A stretch of DNA of 61,281 nucleotides from Actinomycetota bacterium (GCA_900299235.1 OMIZ01000142.1:1-61281), one strand, 5' to 3'. Positions 44,932 to 55,374 are shown, counted from the first letter of the stretch. Notes: generated by a model not told the origin, from the sequence alone. Made by a program: numbers and translations.

Positions 44932-46057
44932 CCGCACTGGCGCTCAGTGCGGCAGCGAGCGCGACAAGCGTCAGGTCCCGCAACACGACGACCCACGCAA
45001 GCTGCCGCTGCTCGACGTAGTCGAAGTAGCGCTGCGGGAAGAAGACGAGGGTCAGGCCAAGGGCCGTCGCAAGCAGCCCACAGGCGACAGCCAGTCGGCG
45101 CCCCTCAAGCAGCGCGACGAGCGGCACAAGCCAGATCAGGTACTGGGGCGAGAGCACCTTCCCGCACGCGACAAAGATCGCGACGCTCGCCGCAGCGCCT
45201 TGCACAAAGCGCTCCCGATCGACTGTCCCTCGCGTGAGTGCGAACCACAGCGCGGCAAACGCGAGCAGCTCAACGACTGAAAGGCAGGCGGCGACCGCAT
45301 CGAGATGGATCAGGTTGAACGACCCGTGCGTGTTCGCGACGGTCGGGTGCCCGACGAGCATCGCCACGGCTGCGGGAAGTGTTTCGATCTGCAATGGCCG
45401 CGAGAACTGACCCGACACCGACTGCCACAGGCCGCTCGGGCTTTCGGCGAAAAACGGTGCGACAACAACCGCGACCACGCCCGCGAAGATCGCCGCGGCC
45501 TGAATCGTTGCCGCACGGCCGCGACGTCGGTAGACCCAGATCAGCGCGACGGGCAGAACGACCACCGGAAACGCCTTCACGACAGTTGCTGCGCCAAGCA
45601 GCGCAAAGCCCAGCCGATCGCGTCTCCCTGCGAGCGCCACGACCGCAGCACCAAGCAGCGCCACCGGCCAGAGGTCGAAGCGCGTCGGGTAGAGCGACCC
45701 GACGAGGAGCGGCGAGATCGCAACGAACCCCAACGCGAAGCGGCTGCGGGTTGCGGCTGCGACGACGAGCACCATCGCGACCCCACATGCCGCCATCAGC
45801 CAGCCGAACACGAACGCGTAGTTCGCGAAGAAGGCCGGCGCGAGAAATACCGGAAGCGCACCCGGTGGGTACTCGACCCGGAAGTCGCGGTACGGAACGT
45901 GCCCGTGCCGCATCTGCTCGCCGTAGGTCGTGTAGGTCGGGAGATCGGTGAGCACCCCATTGGAGTAGAAGCCGTGGTGGATCAGACCCCAGCAGGCAAA
46001 GAAGAGACCCGCAGCGACGAGCGCAGGCGCGGTGTTAGCCGGGAGCCGAGACCGCAT
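44912..46057 (-). CDS. GT87/DUF2029-like membrane glycosyltransferase
   Basis: 381 aa from ATG 46057; earlier ORF-track residues overlap the upstream gene. About ten membrane helices with an early external loop (PTYTTYGEQMRHGHVPYRDFRVEYPPGA) typical of polyprenyl-phosphate-sugar-dependent GT-C enzymes of the DUF2029 family. Probably adds a mannose-like or arabinose-like sugar outside the membrane. Confidence 0.8.
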   Translation of the reverse strand: MRSRLPANTAPALVAAGLFFACWGLIHHGFYSNGVLTDLPTYTTYGEQMRHGHVPYRDFRVEYPPGALPVFLAPAFFANYAFVFGWLMAACGVAMVLVVAAATRSRFALGFVAISPLLVGSLYPTRFDLWPVALLGAAVVALAGRRDRLGFALLGAATVVKAFPVVVLPVALIWVYRRRGRAATIQAAAIFAGVVAVVVAPFFAESPSGLWQSVSGQFSRPLQIETLPAAVAMLVGHPTVANTHGSFNLIHLDAVAACLSVVELLAFAALWFALTRGTVDRERFVQGAAASVAIFVACGKVLSPQYLIWLVPLVALLEGRRLAVACGLLATALGLTLVFFPQRYFDYVEQRQLAWVVVLRDLTLVALAAALSASAVSRSRA

Positions 46058-47870
46058 CGGTCGCAACGGGCGGGGGCGCTTCCGCGCTCGGGCCGTCGTC
46101 CGGATCGGTGGGTGAAGGCGGGCGAGGGATGAGCAGTGTGATCGCCACAAACGGATACATCCACACGAGGTAGGGGTAGTACCAGTGGGTCAACACCATC
46201 TCGAAGCCAACGAGCAGCACCGCCGAGAATGCCGCGAGGCGCAAGGGAGAGCGGCGCCGCGGCCAGCGCCCAAGCGCAACGGCGCCGGCGAGCAGGATCG
46301 CCTCAAGCAGGTACTGCACCCGATGGAGATCAGGCAGCCCCTTTGCGTGGTACTGGCGGTAATCCCAGATCGAAAACGGTGAGTCACGTCCGCTCTGCCA
46401 GATCACCGTGCGGTCGACGAACACGCGTGCCGCGTGGAACGGCGACGGCTCAAGGAGCAGCACGAAGAACGCCAGCCCTGTCGCGAAAAGCGCGCCGCAG
46501 ATGAACGCCATCCGCCCGCGGAAGGCGCGTGCCTCTGGGTAACCGGCCCAGAGCGGCAGGAGCAGCAACGACCCGAACTTCGTCCAGCCCGCGAGCGCCG
46601 AGAAGACGCCCCGCTGGAACGACGAGGTGTAGAAGAGGAACCCGAGGGTCAGGAGGGCCGGCCCGATCATGTCGTTCGTGTTCGAGCTCGAGGCGTACTG
46701 CGTGAACGGCCACGCTGCCCACGCAAATGCGAGCGTCGCCCCGAGTTTGGGGCCGCCGAGCCTGCGCCCGACAAGGCCGAGCGCGACAAGGGCGAGGAGA
46801 TCCCACACGATCGAGGTGAAGTGCACCGAGGGGAGCGAATCCCACTTCCCGCTCCACCCGAAGAGGAGGTAGCCCGGGATGTAGGCCTCGTACGCCACCG
46901 GCCCGTATGTGTCGCCCCGTTCGTTGGCACTTTCACAGCGGCCGTTGGTCTGAATCCGATCGCGGATCTCACCGTTTGCATCGGCAGGGCCACACGCCTT
47001 GCGTGTCCGCTCGACCGGGAAGTGCGCGTATGGGCTCTGGCCATTCCAAATGCGGTCGGCACCGATCACGCCCGAGTAGCCAACGTCGATCACATTTGAA
47101 TCGCGCACGTTGAGGCCAACGCGAAAGCCGGCGAGGAACACGGTTGCCGCGAGCAGAAGCCATACCGGCCAGACCACGTTCCCCTTCGACGGGCGGTCGC
47201 GCGCGCCGATCCAGAAGCACCGCAAGAGCAGCCACAGGAATGGCGGGTACACGAGCGGTGCCGACATGAGCACGTCGCCCTTGTTGAACGCGAAGAGCGA
47301 TACCGAGAACGAGAGCAACGCGAGCAGGTCGAGCGTGCGTACCGAGAACGGACGCCGCCAGTCGACAAGTCCGAGCAGGAAGATCACGCAGAACGCGACC
47401 CACACCGGTGTGCTGTTGATCTTCTGGCCGCCGAAAGCGCCGCGCTGACCGCGAGCCATCGTCCAGGCAACCTGTGGCCCCGTCCATGCTTCCGTCGTCA
47501 CGGCGAGTGCGTCGTCGACCTTGCCGGTTGAGATCTCCCCGGCGGCGCCCGACCACACGTTCACCGTCCACGACCCATCCTTGAAGGTCGCGGCCGTCTG
47601 CGGATCTTTGGGATAGCGCTTGAGCCATGAGGCGACCTTGGCGTCCTCAAGAAAGATCCGGGTCGCGGACGCCTCGGTCAGGCGGTGCTTGATCCCCAGC
47701 GCTGGAGGGGCCGGAACGCCGCTCCCAGGAGAGCCTGGGATCGTCGTGGCCGTCGCCGTTGCCGCAGTCCGGCCGTTACCGGTCGCACCTACGGCAGCAT
47801 CCACCGCGATTGCCGCCGACGCGATAACCGCGACGAGAGCGACCAGCCGTGCTATTGCCGGAACGACCAA
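46035..47870 (-). CDS. Large polytopic membrane protein, GT-C glycosyltransferase-like
   Basis: 611 aa. Residues 1-25 are a signal-like helix, then a ~130-residue extracytoplasmic segment (KHRLTEASATRIFLEDAKVASWLKRYP), then ten or so helices. The loop around YSGVIGADRIWNGQSPYAHFP resembles the GT87 acceptor/donor loop of the gene downstream. It overlaps that gene by 23 nt and GtrA by 19 nt: the three form one operon for surface sugar transfer. Confidence 0.72.
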   Translation of the reverse strand: MVVPAIARLVALVAVIASAAIAVDAAVGATGNGRTAATATATTIPGSPGSGVPAPPALGIKHRLTEASATRIFLEDAKVASWLKRYPKDPQTAATFKDGSWTVNVWSGAAGEISTGKVDDALAVTTEAWTGPQVAWTMARGQRGAFGGQKINSTPVWVAFCVIFLLGLVDWRRPFSVRTLDLLALLSFSVSLFAFNKGDVLMSAPLVYPPFLWLLLRCFWIGARDRPSKGNVVWPVWLLLAATVFLAGFRVGLNVRDSNVIDVGYSGVIGADRIWNGQSPYAHFPVERTRKACGPADANGEIRDRIQTNGRCESANERGDTYGPVAYEAYIPGYLLFGWSGKWDSLPSVHFTSIVWDLLALVALGLVGRRLGGPKLGATLAFAWAAWPFTQYASSSNTNDMIGPALLTLGFLFYTSSFQRGVFSALAGWTKFGSLLLLPLWAGYPEARAFRGRMAFICGALFATGLAFFVLLLEPSPFHAARVFVDRTVIWQSGRDSPFSIWDYRQYHAKGLPDLHRVQYLLEAILLAGAVALGRWPRRRSPLRLAAFSAVLLVGFEMVLTHWYYPYLVWMYPFVAITLLIPRPPSPTDPDDGPSAEAPPPVATDAVSAPG

Positions 47871-48262
47871 AGCTTGTTGCCGAGGAAGTTCACCGGCGTG
47901 ACGAACACGATCGCAATGGCTGCCGCCACGAGCTTCCCGAAACCAGCGAGGTCAAGGAAGACGTACAGCCACACCTGGTTGGTTGCGAAGGCCGCAAGCG
48001 AGACGACGAGAAAGCGCAGTCCCTGCATGCCGAAGTGCCCCTTCTGCTTGGCAAACGTCCAGTGACGGTTCCACCAGTAGTTGTTCGCGGCCGAGATGAC
48101 GAACGCCACCGCGGCGGCGGTATGAGCCCCAAGTCCAAGCAGCACGGCATAGATGCCAAGGTAGATCACGTACCCGCTCGCACCGACGACACCGAACTTG
48201 GCTAGTTGCAGCCAATTCTCGGCTTTACGCAGGGCCTGCATGGCACGATCGGAAGCGGCCAA
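47852..48262 (-). CDS. GtrA family membrane protein
   Basis: 136 aa, four helices. FGVVGASGYVIYLGIYAVLL and NYWWNRHWTFAKQKG are family signatures, with a second copy of the motif in VNFLGNKLWSFRQ. GtrA proteins are thought to help flip or present polyprenyl-phosphate sugars, matching the two GT-C enzymes downstream. The start may be TTG 48262 or ATG 48241. Confidence 0.88.
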   Translation of the reverse strand: MAASDRAMQALRKAENWLQLAKFGVVGASGYVIYLGIYAVLLGLGAHTAAAVAFVISAANNYWWNRHWTFAKQKGHFGMQGLRFLVVSLAAFATNQVWLYVFLDLAGFGKLVAAAIAIVFVTPVNFLGNKLWSFRQ

Positions 48263-48310
48263 GACGCGCCGACGCTATCACCCCGGAGGCCGCGCCGGGT
48301 AACGAGGGTA

Positions 48311-49546
48311 TTACGGGCGCTGCGTTGCGAAGTGCGCGACGATCGTCTCCTTGATCCCAAGGATCGACGCGGGTGGCTCGCCAAGGCCGACGCTCAGCAT
48401 CGGCACCTCGGAGTCAGAGGCCGCAAGCGACCCATGGCTCCCACCGCCGGCGTGGTGGCCTCCACCGAGATCGATGAACTCAAAGCCGTCGGCGGCGGTG
48501 AAGATCACCTCACCCGCGTTCGGGTTGACGAGTGCGCGCCGCACACGCTCGTGACCGTCGAGGTAGTCGTCGAGTATTGCCGTATCCTCGTCGCCTCCGC
48601 GCCGCACCACGATGTTGCCGTCTTCGAGGAACGTCACGACATCGATCGACGGCTCGTCAGCGAGCGCCTCGGCAAGGGCGCGTGGATCGTCGCCGTACAC
48701 CATCCCTGCACGATTCGATGCGGTGACCAGCGCTCCCGGGACCTCGATCTTCGCGGGCGTATGCACCGCGGTCTGCCCGTGATCGGAGCAGAGCAGCACG
48801 GCGTAGCGTTCGAGGAACGCATCGGGGCCACCCGCCGCATCCATCAACGCCTGCACTGCCGCGTCGCTTCGCGCCAGCGCTTCGTGTGCCACACCCGGGC
48901 CCTGGGCGTGGGAGGCGAAGTCGTAGTCGGGGAGGTAGTACACGAGGAAGTCGAAGCCGTCGCGCGTCACGAGCCAACGGCCAACCGCGGCGGCGTACGC
49001 GTCAACCGAGCCCTGGTTGCGATTCGGAATCAGGATCGGTGCGCCCGTGCGGTCGGACTCGTAGACGCTGAAGAAGAACAGCCGCTTCGGCCCAGAGATC
49101 ACGGGCAGACCTGGGATGACCGCCCGGTGCTGCGTCCGTCCGCGATAGGTCGTGATGTTGATCGCTGCGGCGGTGTGACCCTGATCCTCGAGCGTCTCGT
49201 AGATCGTCTCAACGTTCGACGAGAGGTGCACCTCGTTCAGGTTGACCATCGTGTCGCGAATGCCCTGGGCGAGCCCGGCGGCGCGCACTGCACCAAACGA
49301 CGAGCCATACTCGACAAGACGCTGCTCGGCACGGTTCCACCACACAAGATGCGGGATGTGGTGTTCGTCGGGCCCAGCTCCCGTCGCGATCGAGGCGAGA
49401 CACACCGGGGTGAGCGATGGGAAGGTCGACACAGAGCGTCGGTAGATGCCGTGATCGAGCAGGAACCGCAGCGCCGGCAGGTCGGTCGCTTCGAGCATCG
49501 CGGGCGTCAGCCCATCGATCACGATCAGCACGACCGGGCGACTCAC
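48311..49546 (-). CDS. Alkaline phosphatase superfamily phosphodiesterase
   Basis: 411 aa. Type I phosphodiesterase/nucleotide pyrophosphatase fold: VVLIVIDGLTPAML (metal Asp), STFPSLTPVCLASIATG (nucleophile Thr/Ser), YYLPDYDFASHAQGP and LLCSDHGQTAVH (metal His/Asp). GAGGTGA ribosome site 5 nt before GTG. Substrate unknown; relatives cut phosphodiesters in lipids or nucleotides. No signal peptide. Confidence 0.87.
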   Translation of the reverse strand: MSRPVVLIVIDGLTPAMLEATDLPALRFLLDHGIYRRSVSTFPSLTPVCLASIATGAGPDEHHIPHLVWWNRAEQRLVEYGSSFGAVRAAGLAQGIRDTMVNLNEVHLSSNVETIYETLEDQGHTAAAINITTYRGRTQHRAVIPGLPVISGPKRLFFFSVYESDRTGAPILIPNRNQGSVDAYAAAVGRWLVTRDGFDFLVYYLPDYDFASHAQGPGVAHEALARSDAAVQALMDAAGGPDAFLERYAVLLCSDHGQTAVHTPAKIEVPGALVTASNRAGMVYGDDPRALAEALADEPSIDVVTFLEDGNIVVRRGGDEDTAILDDYLDGHERVRRALVNPNAGEVIFTAADGFEFIDLGGGHHAGGGSHGSLAASDSEVPMLSVGLGEPPASILGIKETIVAHFATQRP

Positions 49547-49572
49547 GTGGTCACCTCGGGTCGCACGCAGCC

Positions 49573-49983
49573 CTAATCCTTCGCGAGCGTGCGCAGCCCG
49601 GCGTACCGCTCAGGCGCACGAGACCGAAGCCGCAACGCGAGCGCTGGTAGCGCAACCGCCTCGAGATACCCGACGACGGGAATGAATGCGACTGCAGCAG
49701 CGGCGACTGCTCCACCCACGGCGAAGACCGCGAGCCCTGAACGCGTGCCCCCACGACGCAACGCACCCGAGAGGATCGGCTCAGCGCCGAAGCCGCCAGC
49801 GACACCACCGACTGCACCGGACACTGCATCGCTCCAATCACCGACGAGCACACCGACGACGGCACCCACAATCGCCCCGGCAACAACGGTGAGTGCCACA
49901 CGCGGGATCACGGCCGCCGCAGCAATGCCAACCGCGACGCCGACTCCAGCGAGCAATCCGATCGTGTACCAGGCTCCCATCAC
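49573..49983 (-). CDS. Small Gly/Ala-rich membrane protein
   Basis: 136 aa with about four hydrophobic stretches built of Gly/Ala/Val and glycine-zipper-like spacing (VVAGAIVGAVVGVLVGDW, VGGVAGGFGAE). Not assigned to a family with certainty. A TACACT box lies 5-8 nt before the two possible starts (GTG 49983, ATG 49980), suggesting a leaderless transcript. Confidence 0.6.
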   Translation of the reverse strand: MMGAWYTIGLLAGVGVAVGIAAAAVIPRVALTVVAGAIVGAVVGVLVGDWSDAVSGAVGGVAGGFGAEPILSGALRRGGTRSGLAVFAVGGAVAAAAVAFIPVVGYLEAVALPALALRLRSRAPERYAGLRTLAKD

Positions 49984-50003
49984 GTGCCAGTGTAGGCGAC
50001 GTG

Positions 50004-50906
50004 TTAGCTGACGACGGTGAGCGCAGCGCGCTCCGCAAGGAACTCAACCTCGGTGACGTCGCCGAGGTCTTCGCCGTCGACCTGGAACGGCTGGGGAGAG
50101 TCGCAGCGAACAACGACGCGGTCGTCATCGACACCAGAGAGCACCCCACGCGCCGACGTCGCCGTACCGCGAAATGCCCGATAGACGAGCGTCCCGGCCG
50201 AGAGGGCCGAGACCGAACGGGGAGCTACCCAGGCAAGGCCGTCCTCGAAGCGAGACTCTCGCGCCAGCCGAAACCGCAACGAACCGGCGTAGGTGTAGGG
50301 AGCACCATTCGCGACGAGGACGAAGGCGGCTCGACCGTGGCCCTCAATCTCCATCGAGGCCCCGAGGTGGAGGCCGTTTCCTGCGAACGCGCCAAGGGCC
50401 GCCGCGACGAACGCCGAGTTGGCAGCACGGCGACCATCCTCACGGCGACCTCGGCGATCGACACGCCGTACGACGTCGGCGTCGAACCCAACTCCAGCGG
50501 CGAACGAGAACAGTCGCCCGTTCGCTCGTCCGAGTGAGATCGTGCGCGTACCCCCAGCTCGGATCGCCTCGCCGATCCGCTCGGCGGCGAGGATCGGGTC
50601 GCGGGGGAGCCCCAACGCCCGCGGCAGCACGCTCGTGCCGCCACCCGGAATGAAGGCGTATGTGGCCTTACCTGCGGCACCGTTGATCGCCTCGTTGTAG
50701 GTGCCATCACCTGCGAAGACGACGACCGTGTCTCCACGCGCTGCCGCCTCACGAGCGAGTTCGGTCGCGTGATCGCGAGCCTCGGTGAAGCGAATGTTCA
50801 GGTCGCCGACGTAGTAGCGCAGCATGCGCTCAACGTCCTCAACGAGGTCGCGTCGAACCCCACTCGAAAACGGGTTGACGATCAAAGCCACGCCCACCGC
50901 GGCCAT
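50004..50906 (-). CDS. Diacylglycerol/sphingosine kinase-like protein (DAGKc)
   Basis: 300 aa. ALIVNPFSSGVRRDL at the N-terminus, VVFAGDGTYNEAINGA (GDG nucleotide motif) near residue 80 and FIPGGGTSVLPRALGLP, then a C-terminal beta-sandwich. Phosphorylates a lipid such as diacylglycerol or an isoprenoid/mannolipid carrier. The usual GTxNDFAR reads GTSVLPRA. Confidence 0.88.
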   Translation of the reverse strand: MAAVGVALIVNPFSSGVRRDLVEDVERMLRYYVGDLNIRFTEARDHATELAREAAARGDTVVVFAGDGTYNEAINGAAGKATYAFIPGGGTSVLPRALGLPRDPILAAERIGEAIRAGGTRTISLGRANGRLFSFAAGVGFDADVVRRVDRRGRREDGRRAANSAFVAAALGAFAGNGLHLGASMEIEGHGRAAFVLVANGAPYTYAGSLRFRLARESRFEDGLAWVAPRSVSALSAGTLVYRAFRGTATSARGVLSGVDDDRVVVRCDSPQPFQVDGEDLGDVTEVEFLAERAALTVVS

Positions 50907-50932
50907 CGTAGAGCGTTGTCGCGGTATTCGGG

Positions 50933-51712
50933 CTACTCGGTCGCAGGCTGACCGTCGAAGGTCGGCTCCCGACCCTCGGCGAACGCCATGCGGCCTTCGA
51001 CGTAGTCACGCGTGCGCCCAAGCGCTCCCTGTGCGCGGGCCACATCGTCGAGGTGGAGCGCAAATGTCGTGTCCTCTGCAGCGTCGAGGAGACGCTTCAT
51101 CTCCCACACGGCTCGCGTCGGCAGTGCCGCGTACTGTGCCGCCACCTCCGTGGTGCGCGCCTCAAGCTTCTTGTCGGGCACGACCTCGTTGACGATGCCC
51201 CAAAGCCGAGCGTCGGCGGCACTCAGCCGCGCTCCCGTCGCAAGCCACTCGAACGCGCGCGCCGTACCGAGCATCCGTCGGAGAAACCACGTTGCGCCTG
51301 CGCCCGGCGCGAGCGCGATCTTCCCGTACGCCGGCACGAACGTCGCCGACGCAGCGGCAAGGCGGACGTCGCAGGCGAGCGCGAGCGACAACCCAGCTCC
51401 CGCGGCTGGACCGTTCACCGAAGCGATGACGGGCTTCTCGAGTTCGCGTACGAGCAGGACGATCGGGTGGTAGTGCTCCCGCAGCAGATCATCGAGCGGC
51501 GTGTGATCTTCAAGGCGGCCGAGATCCTGACCAGCGCAGAAGCCGCGGCCAGCGCCCGTGATTACGACGGCTCGGATCGCCGGATCGGCAGCAGCCGCGA
51601 GCGCAGCCTTGAGCTCGTCGGCCATGGCCACGTCGAGGGCGTTCAGCCGATCGGGACGGTTAAGCGTCAGCGTAAGGACAGCGTCTGCACGGGAGATCTC
51701 AACGAGCGCCAC
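50933..51712 (-). CDS. Enoyl-CoA hydratase/isomerase family protein
   Basis: 259 aa crotonase fold. LNRPDRLNALDVAM, GAGRGFCAGQDLGRLED (oxyanion hole) and SVNGPAAGAGLSLALACDVRLAA are family motifs; GQDL and LGTARAFEWLATGARLSAADA resemble PaaG-type isomerases. The second catalytic Glu position (FVPAYGKIALAPGAGATWFL) carries no Glu, so isomerase or another activity is likelier than hydratase. TAGGGT lies 6 nt before the GTG start (leaderless). Confidence 0.85.
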   Translation of the reverse strand: MALVEISRADAVLTLTLNRPDRLNALDVAMADELKAALAAAADPAIRAVVITGAGRGFCAGQDLGRLEDHTPLDDLLREHYHPIVLLVRELEKPVIASVNGPAAGAGLSLALACDVRLAAASATFVPAYGKIALAPGAGATWFLRRMLGTARAFEWLATGARLSAADARLWGIVNEVVPDKKLEARTTEVAAQYAALPTRAVWEMKRLLDAAEDTTFALHLDDVARAQGALGRTRDYVEGRMAFAEGREPTFDGQPATE

Positions 51713-51757
51713 GCCCGCACCCTAGTTGAGGCGGCGAGCGTAGACGACCCTCACGCG

Positions 51758-51763
51758 TAGACT
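51758..51763 (+). promoter_or_regulatory. Candidate -10 box upstream of the DMT pair
   Basis: TAGACT about 75 nt before GTG 51839. The short leader that follows contains a hairpin CCAGCGC-TGC-GCGCTGG close to the start. Not matched to a known riboswitch. Confidence 0.35.
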
Positions 51764-51838
51764 CGCAGGGCACTTCCCGATGCACGGCCACCCCGCACCT
51801 CAAGCTCATCTCACCAGCGCTGCGCGCTGGCCGGAGCT

Positions 51839-52285
51839 GTGCGCGTGAACGCGGTCGCTGCTCTCTTCGCCGTCCTCGCCGGTCTCGCGGGTGGAATTCA
51901 GGTGGCTGTGATGGGACGGTTCGGTGGCCGCATCGGGGTCGTCGAGGCGCTCGTCGTGGCAACGAGCATCCAGCTGCTCCTTGGCCTCTGCGTGCTCCTC
52001 GCTGTTCGCGGCGGTATCGGCCAGCTGACGAGCTTCACCAAGACGCCACCGTGGATGTGGCTCGGCGGCCTGATGGGCCTGATCGTCGTTCTGGCCATTA
52101 CGGTTGCGCAGCCACGCATTGGCGCCGCAGCCACGATCGGCATCTTGATCGCAGGCCAGCTCGTGATGGGCGCTCTCATCGACCGGTTCGGGCTCTTCGG
52201 GGTTGAGCAGGTTGGGATCTCCTGGCCGCGCGCCGCCGGGATGCTCCTCCTCGCAGCCGGTGCAGCACTGTCACTCTCGCGGTGA
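51839..52285 (+). CDS. DUF606 (YdcZ-like) half-size DMT transporter
   Basis: 148 aa, five helices, half the size of EamA proteins. AVLAGLAGGIQVAVMGRFG and IGILIAGQLVMGALIDRFGLF match DUF606. Likely pairs or dimerises; substrate unknown. Overlaps the following EamA gene by 4 nt. Confidence 0.82.
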   Translation: MRVNAVAALFAVLAGLAGGIQVAVMGRFGGRIGVVEALVVATSIQLLLGLCVLLAVRGGIGQLTSFTKTPPWMWLGGLMGLIVVLAITVAQPRIGAAATIGILIAGQLVMGALIDRFGLFGVEQVGISWPRAAGMLLLAAGAALSLSR

Positions 52286-53154
52286 GCGTCAAGGCCAAGA
52301 CCTGGGTCGCGCTCTGGATCGTCTACATCATCTGGGGCTCGACGTACCTCGGGATTCAGATCGCAGGCGAGACGATCCCGATCATGCTCGCGGCGTCGAC
52401 ACGCTTCCTCGCAGCTGGCGCGCTGATGGCGCTGATCGTCATGCGCAGCAAGGGCTCGCTGCGCATGCGGCGCCGGGAGCTGCTCTCGTGCGCGCTCGTC
52501 GGTGCTCTGCTACCGGGCGCGAATGCCGTGCTCTTCTTCGCCGAGCAGCACATTGACATCGGGATCGCGTCGCTGCTGATCGCCTCCGTGCCGCTGTGGG
52601 TCGTCGTGATGCGGCTCGGGTTGCGCGAGCACATGCCGACATTGGCAATCGGCGGTGTGGTGATCGGCTTCGCCGGGATCGCGCTGCTGCTGCGCCCCCA
52701 CGGTGGCGCCACGGGACTGGGCATCGGCCTCTGCGTTCTCTCGGCCGTGATGTGGGCCGTCGGCTCGCTGCTCTCAAGCCGCCTGCCAATGCCTGCGAAC
52801 TCGCTTGCCGCGACGACCTGGGAGATGCTGATTGGCGGTGCGTTGATGCTGCCGTTCGCAGCGTTCACGACCCACCACTTCGCGCCGTCGACAAGCTCGA
52901 TCGTCGCGTGGATCTATCTCGTCACGATCGGGTCGATCGTCGGATACAGCGCCTACACCTGGCTGCTCGTGAACGCGCCGATCGGACTCGTGTCGACCTA
53001 CGCCTACGTCAATCCTGTGGTCGCGATCGCCCTCGGCATCGCGTTCCGCGGTGAGCACCTGACGGTGCTCGCGATCATCGGTGCGGCGATTGTCGTCGGG
53101 TCGGTGGCCGTCGTCGTGCGCGAAGAGCCGCCGGCGACTCCGACACCCGAATAG
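52282..53154 (+). CDS. EamA family DMT transporter
   Basis: 290 aa, ten helices as two EamA repeats: YIIWGSTYLGIQIAGETIP at the start and a second repeat from ~150 ending VNPVVAIALGIAFRGEHLT. Metabolite exporter family (YedA/RhaT-like). Its stop abuts the convergent xanthine dehydrogenase stop with no spacer. Confidence 0.88.
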   Translation: MSVKAKTWVALWIVYIIWGSTYLGIQIAGETIPIMLAASTRFLAAGALMALIVMRSKGSLRMRRRELLSCALVGALLPGANAVLFFAEQHIDIGIASLLIASVPLWVVVMRLGLREHMPTLAIGGVVIGFAGIALLLRPHGGATGLGIGLCVLSAVMWAVGSLLSSRLPMPANSLAATTWEMLIGGALMLPFAAFTTHHFAPSTSSIVAWIYLVTIGSIVGYSAYTWLLVNAPIGLVSTYAYVNPVVAIALGIAFRGEHLTVLAIIGAAIVVGSVAVVVREEPPATPTPE

Positions 53155-55374
53155 CTAGAGACCGATGAGGGCTTCCGGAGTGACGGGCACGCGTGTGAGT
53201 GCCTGACCGGACGCGGCCCGAAGCGCCGACGCGACTGCCGCGGTCGCGGTGACCGTTGGCGGCTCGCCGATTCCCTTCGCCCCAAACGGCCCGTCAGGAT
53301 CAGGGTCTTCGACGAGCACCACGTCCATCGCTGGCATGTCGAGGGCGGTCGGGATCAAGTAGTCGGTGAAGCTCGCATTGGTGATCAAGCCGTTGCGTGT
53401 CTGGATCTCCTCCATCACGGCGAGGCCCATCCCCTGCGCGGCACCGCCCTGCACCTGCCCTTCGGCGGCGAGCGGATTGATCGCGCGGCCGACGTCCTGC
53501 GCCGCACCGATCCACACGATGCGCGTAAGTCCAAGCTCGACATCAACTTCGGCGACGACCTTCATCGCGCACACCGAAAAGGCAACGTGAGCCCGCTCGC
53601 CGGTGATCTGCCCGTTCTCGGGAGCGAGCGGCGTCGTCTCGGCATGGCGGTAGACGATCTCGACGTCGACCTCTGACTCGCCCGCGTCACGGCGCTCGAT
53701 CGCAGCGCGACAGGCATCGCGCACCGCGCTTGCCGCCATCCATGTCTGGCGCGAGGCAGACGTCGAGCCTCCCGAGCCAACCGTGGCGGTCGACTGCGGC
53801 GCGAGCCGAACAAGATCGCTACCAAGCTCCGTGCGCGCGACTTGCAAGATCACGTCGGAGACGCCCTGGCCGACCTCGGCCGATGCACAGTGCACCTCGG
53901 CTGAGCCGTCCGCAAAGAGCTTCACGCGTGCGGCCGTCGAGTCATCGAAGCCCTCCGAGAACATGATGTTCTTGAAGCCGACGGCGAAACCAACCCCGCG
54001 CTTCACACCTTCGCCGCGCGTCGTATTGCCCGCCCCGCCCGGTAGACGCAACGGGTCGCGCGGCAGCGGCTCGGGCGCGGGTGGCTCGAGTGCAGCCGCA
54101 GCGCGAATCGTCTCGGCGACCGGAAACGACCCCTCGATGCGTTGGCCGGTCGGCAGCACGTCTCCTGGCGCCGCGGCGTTCAGCAGACGCAGCTCGACGG
54201 GATCGATCCCGAGCTCTTCGGCGAGCTTGTCCATCTGGGCCTCGCCTGCGAAACAGGTCTGGACGGCACCGAAGCCACGCATCGCTCCGCACGGCGGGTT
54301 GTTGGTGTAGACCGCGGTCGCCTCAAGGAGGGCGTTCGCGACGGCGTACGGCCCGATCGCGAACGACGCAGCGTTTGCCGCTACGGCCGTCGAGCTCGAG
54401 GCGTAGGCGCCGCCGTCGAGGAGGATCCGCATCTTCACGCAGACCAGGCGGCCCTCACGCGTCGCACGATGCTCCGCCCAGATGCGAGCCGGGTGGCGAT
54501 GGACGTGGCCAATGAACGACTCCTCCCGGTTGTAGACGATCTTCACCGGACGGTTCGTGTGCAACGCGAGCAGCGCGGCGTGGATCTGCATTGAGAGGTC
54601 TTCGCGGCCTCCGAACGCACCGCCGACCCCGGCGAGGTGCAGCCGCACCTGCTGCTCGGGCAGATTGAGGCACGGGGCGATCTGACGACGATCGACGTGG
54701 AGCCACTGCGTTGCCGCGTAGATGTCGATGCCGCCCTCACCATCAGGAACGGCGAGGCCCGACTCCGGGCCAAGGAACGCCTGATCCTGGATGCCGAGCT
54801 CGTAGGTGCCGGTGACGGTGATGTCCCCTTCGACATCGGGGTCGCCATGGCGAATGACGACGTGACGCACGACGTTTGGACGATCGTCGTCGCGATAGCC
54901 GTGGCCAGCCGTGGGCTTGCCTGCATGCAGAGGCACCGACTCAAGCGCGCGCTCCATGTCCGTGATCGGCTCAAGCTCGCGATAGGTCACCTTCACGCGC
55001 TCGGCCGCGCGGCGTGCCTGCTCGGGATGCTCCGCAGCAACGAGTGCGACGGCCTCGCCGAAGTAGCGCACGCGGTCGATCGCGAGCACTGGCTGATCGG
55101 CGAACTCAAGGCCGTAGGTCTTTGCACCCGGCACGTCGGTATGCGTGAGCACGGCGTGCACGCCGGGCATCGCGACCGCCTCGCTGATGTCGACCTCGAC
55201 GATCTCTGCGTGCGCGTGCGGACTACGCACCGTGTGCCCCCACAACATGCCCGGCGCGATCAGGTCGCTCGCAAACGCGAACTGGCCCTGCACCTTCGGC
55301 GTACCGTCGGAGCGAAGCGCGCGGTCACCGATGCGGCCAACGCCGAGCTTCCCCGGTGTCAGGAGAACGCTCAT
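53155..55374 (-). CDS. Xanthine dehydrogenase-type molybdopterin subunit
   Basis: 739 aa large subunit of the xanthine oxidase family. [29 protein letters not shown] and the C-terminal [21 protein letters not shown] (catalytic Glu) are molybdenum-pocket motifs. Oxidises hypoxanthine/xanthine to urate, inferred from the divergent purine genes. Coupled by 4 nt to the Fe-S subunit gene. Confidence 0.92.
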   Translation of the reverse strand: MSVLLTPGKLGVGRIGDRALRSDGTPKVQGQFAFASDLIAPGMLWGHTVRSPHAHAEIVEVDISEAVAMPGVHAVLTHTDVPGAKTYGLEFADQPVLAIDRVRYFGEAVALVAAEHPEQARRAAERVKVTYRELEPITDMERALESVPLHAGKPTAGHGYRDDDRPNVVRHVVIRHGDPDVEGDITVTGTYELGIQDQAFLGPESGLAVPDGEGGIDIYAATQWLHVDRRQIAPCLNLPEQQVRLHLAGVGGAFGGREDLSMQIHAALLALHTNRPVKIVYNREESFIGHVHRHPARIWAEHRATREGRLVCVKMRILLDGGAYASSSTAVAANAASFAIGPYAVANALLEATAVYTNNPPCGAMRGFGAVQTCFAGEAQMDKLAEELGIDPVELRLLNAAAPGDVLPTGQRIEGSFPVAETIRAAAALEPPAPEPLPRDPLRLPGGAGNTTRGEGVKRGVGFAVGFKNIMFSEGFDDSTAARVKLFADGSAEVHCASAEVGQGVSDVILQVARTELGSDLVRLAPQSTATVGSGGSTSASRQTWMAASAVRDACRAAIERRDAGESEVDVEIVYRHAETTPLAPENGQITGERAHVAFSVCAMKVVAEVDVELGLTRIVWIGAAQDVGRAINPLAAEGQVQGGAAQGMGLAVMEEIQTRNGLITNASFTDYLIPTALDMPAMDVVLVEDPDPDGPFGAKGIGEPPTVTATAAVASALRAASGQALTRVPVTPEALIGL

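Noticed and set aside
48206-49576. 456-aa + strand ORF
   Set aside because: Antisense to the phosphodiesterase gene, which has intact catalytic motifs; composition is that of a shadow.
51821-51838. Riboswitch before the DUF606 gene
   Set aside because: Only one short hairpin in a ~70-nt leader; no conserved ligand-binding core that I recognise.
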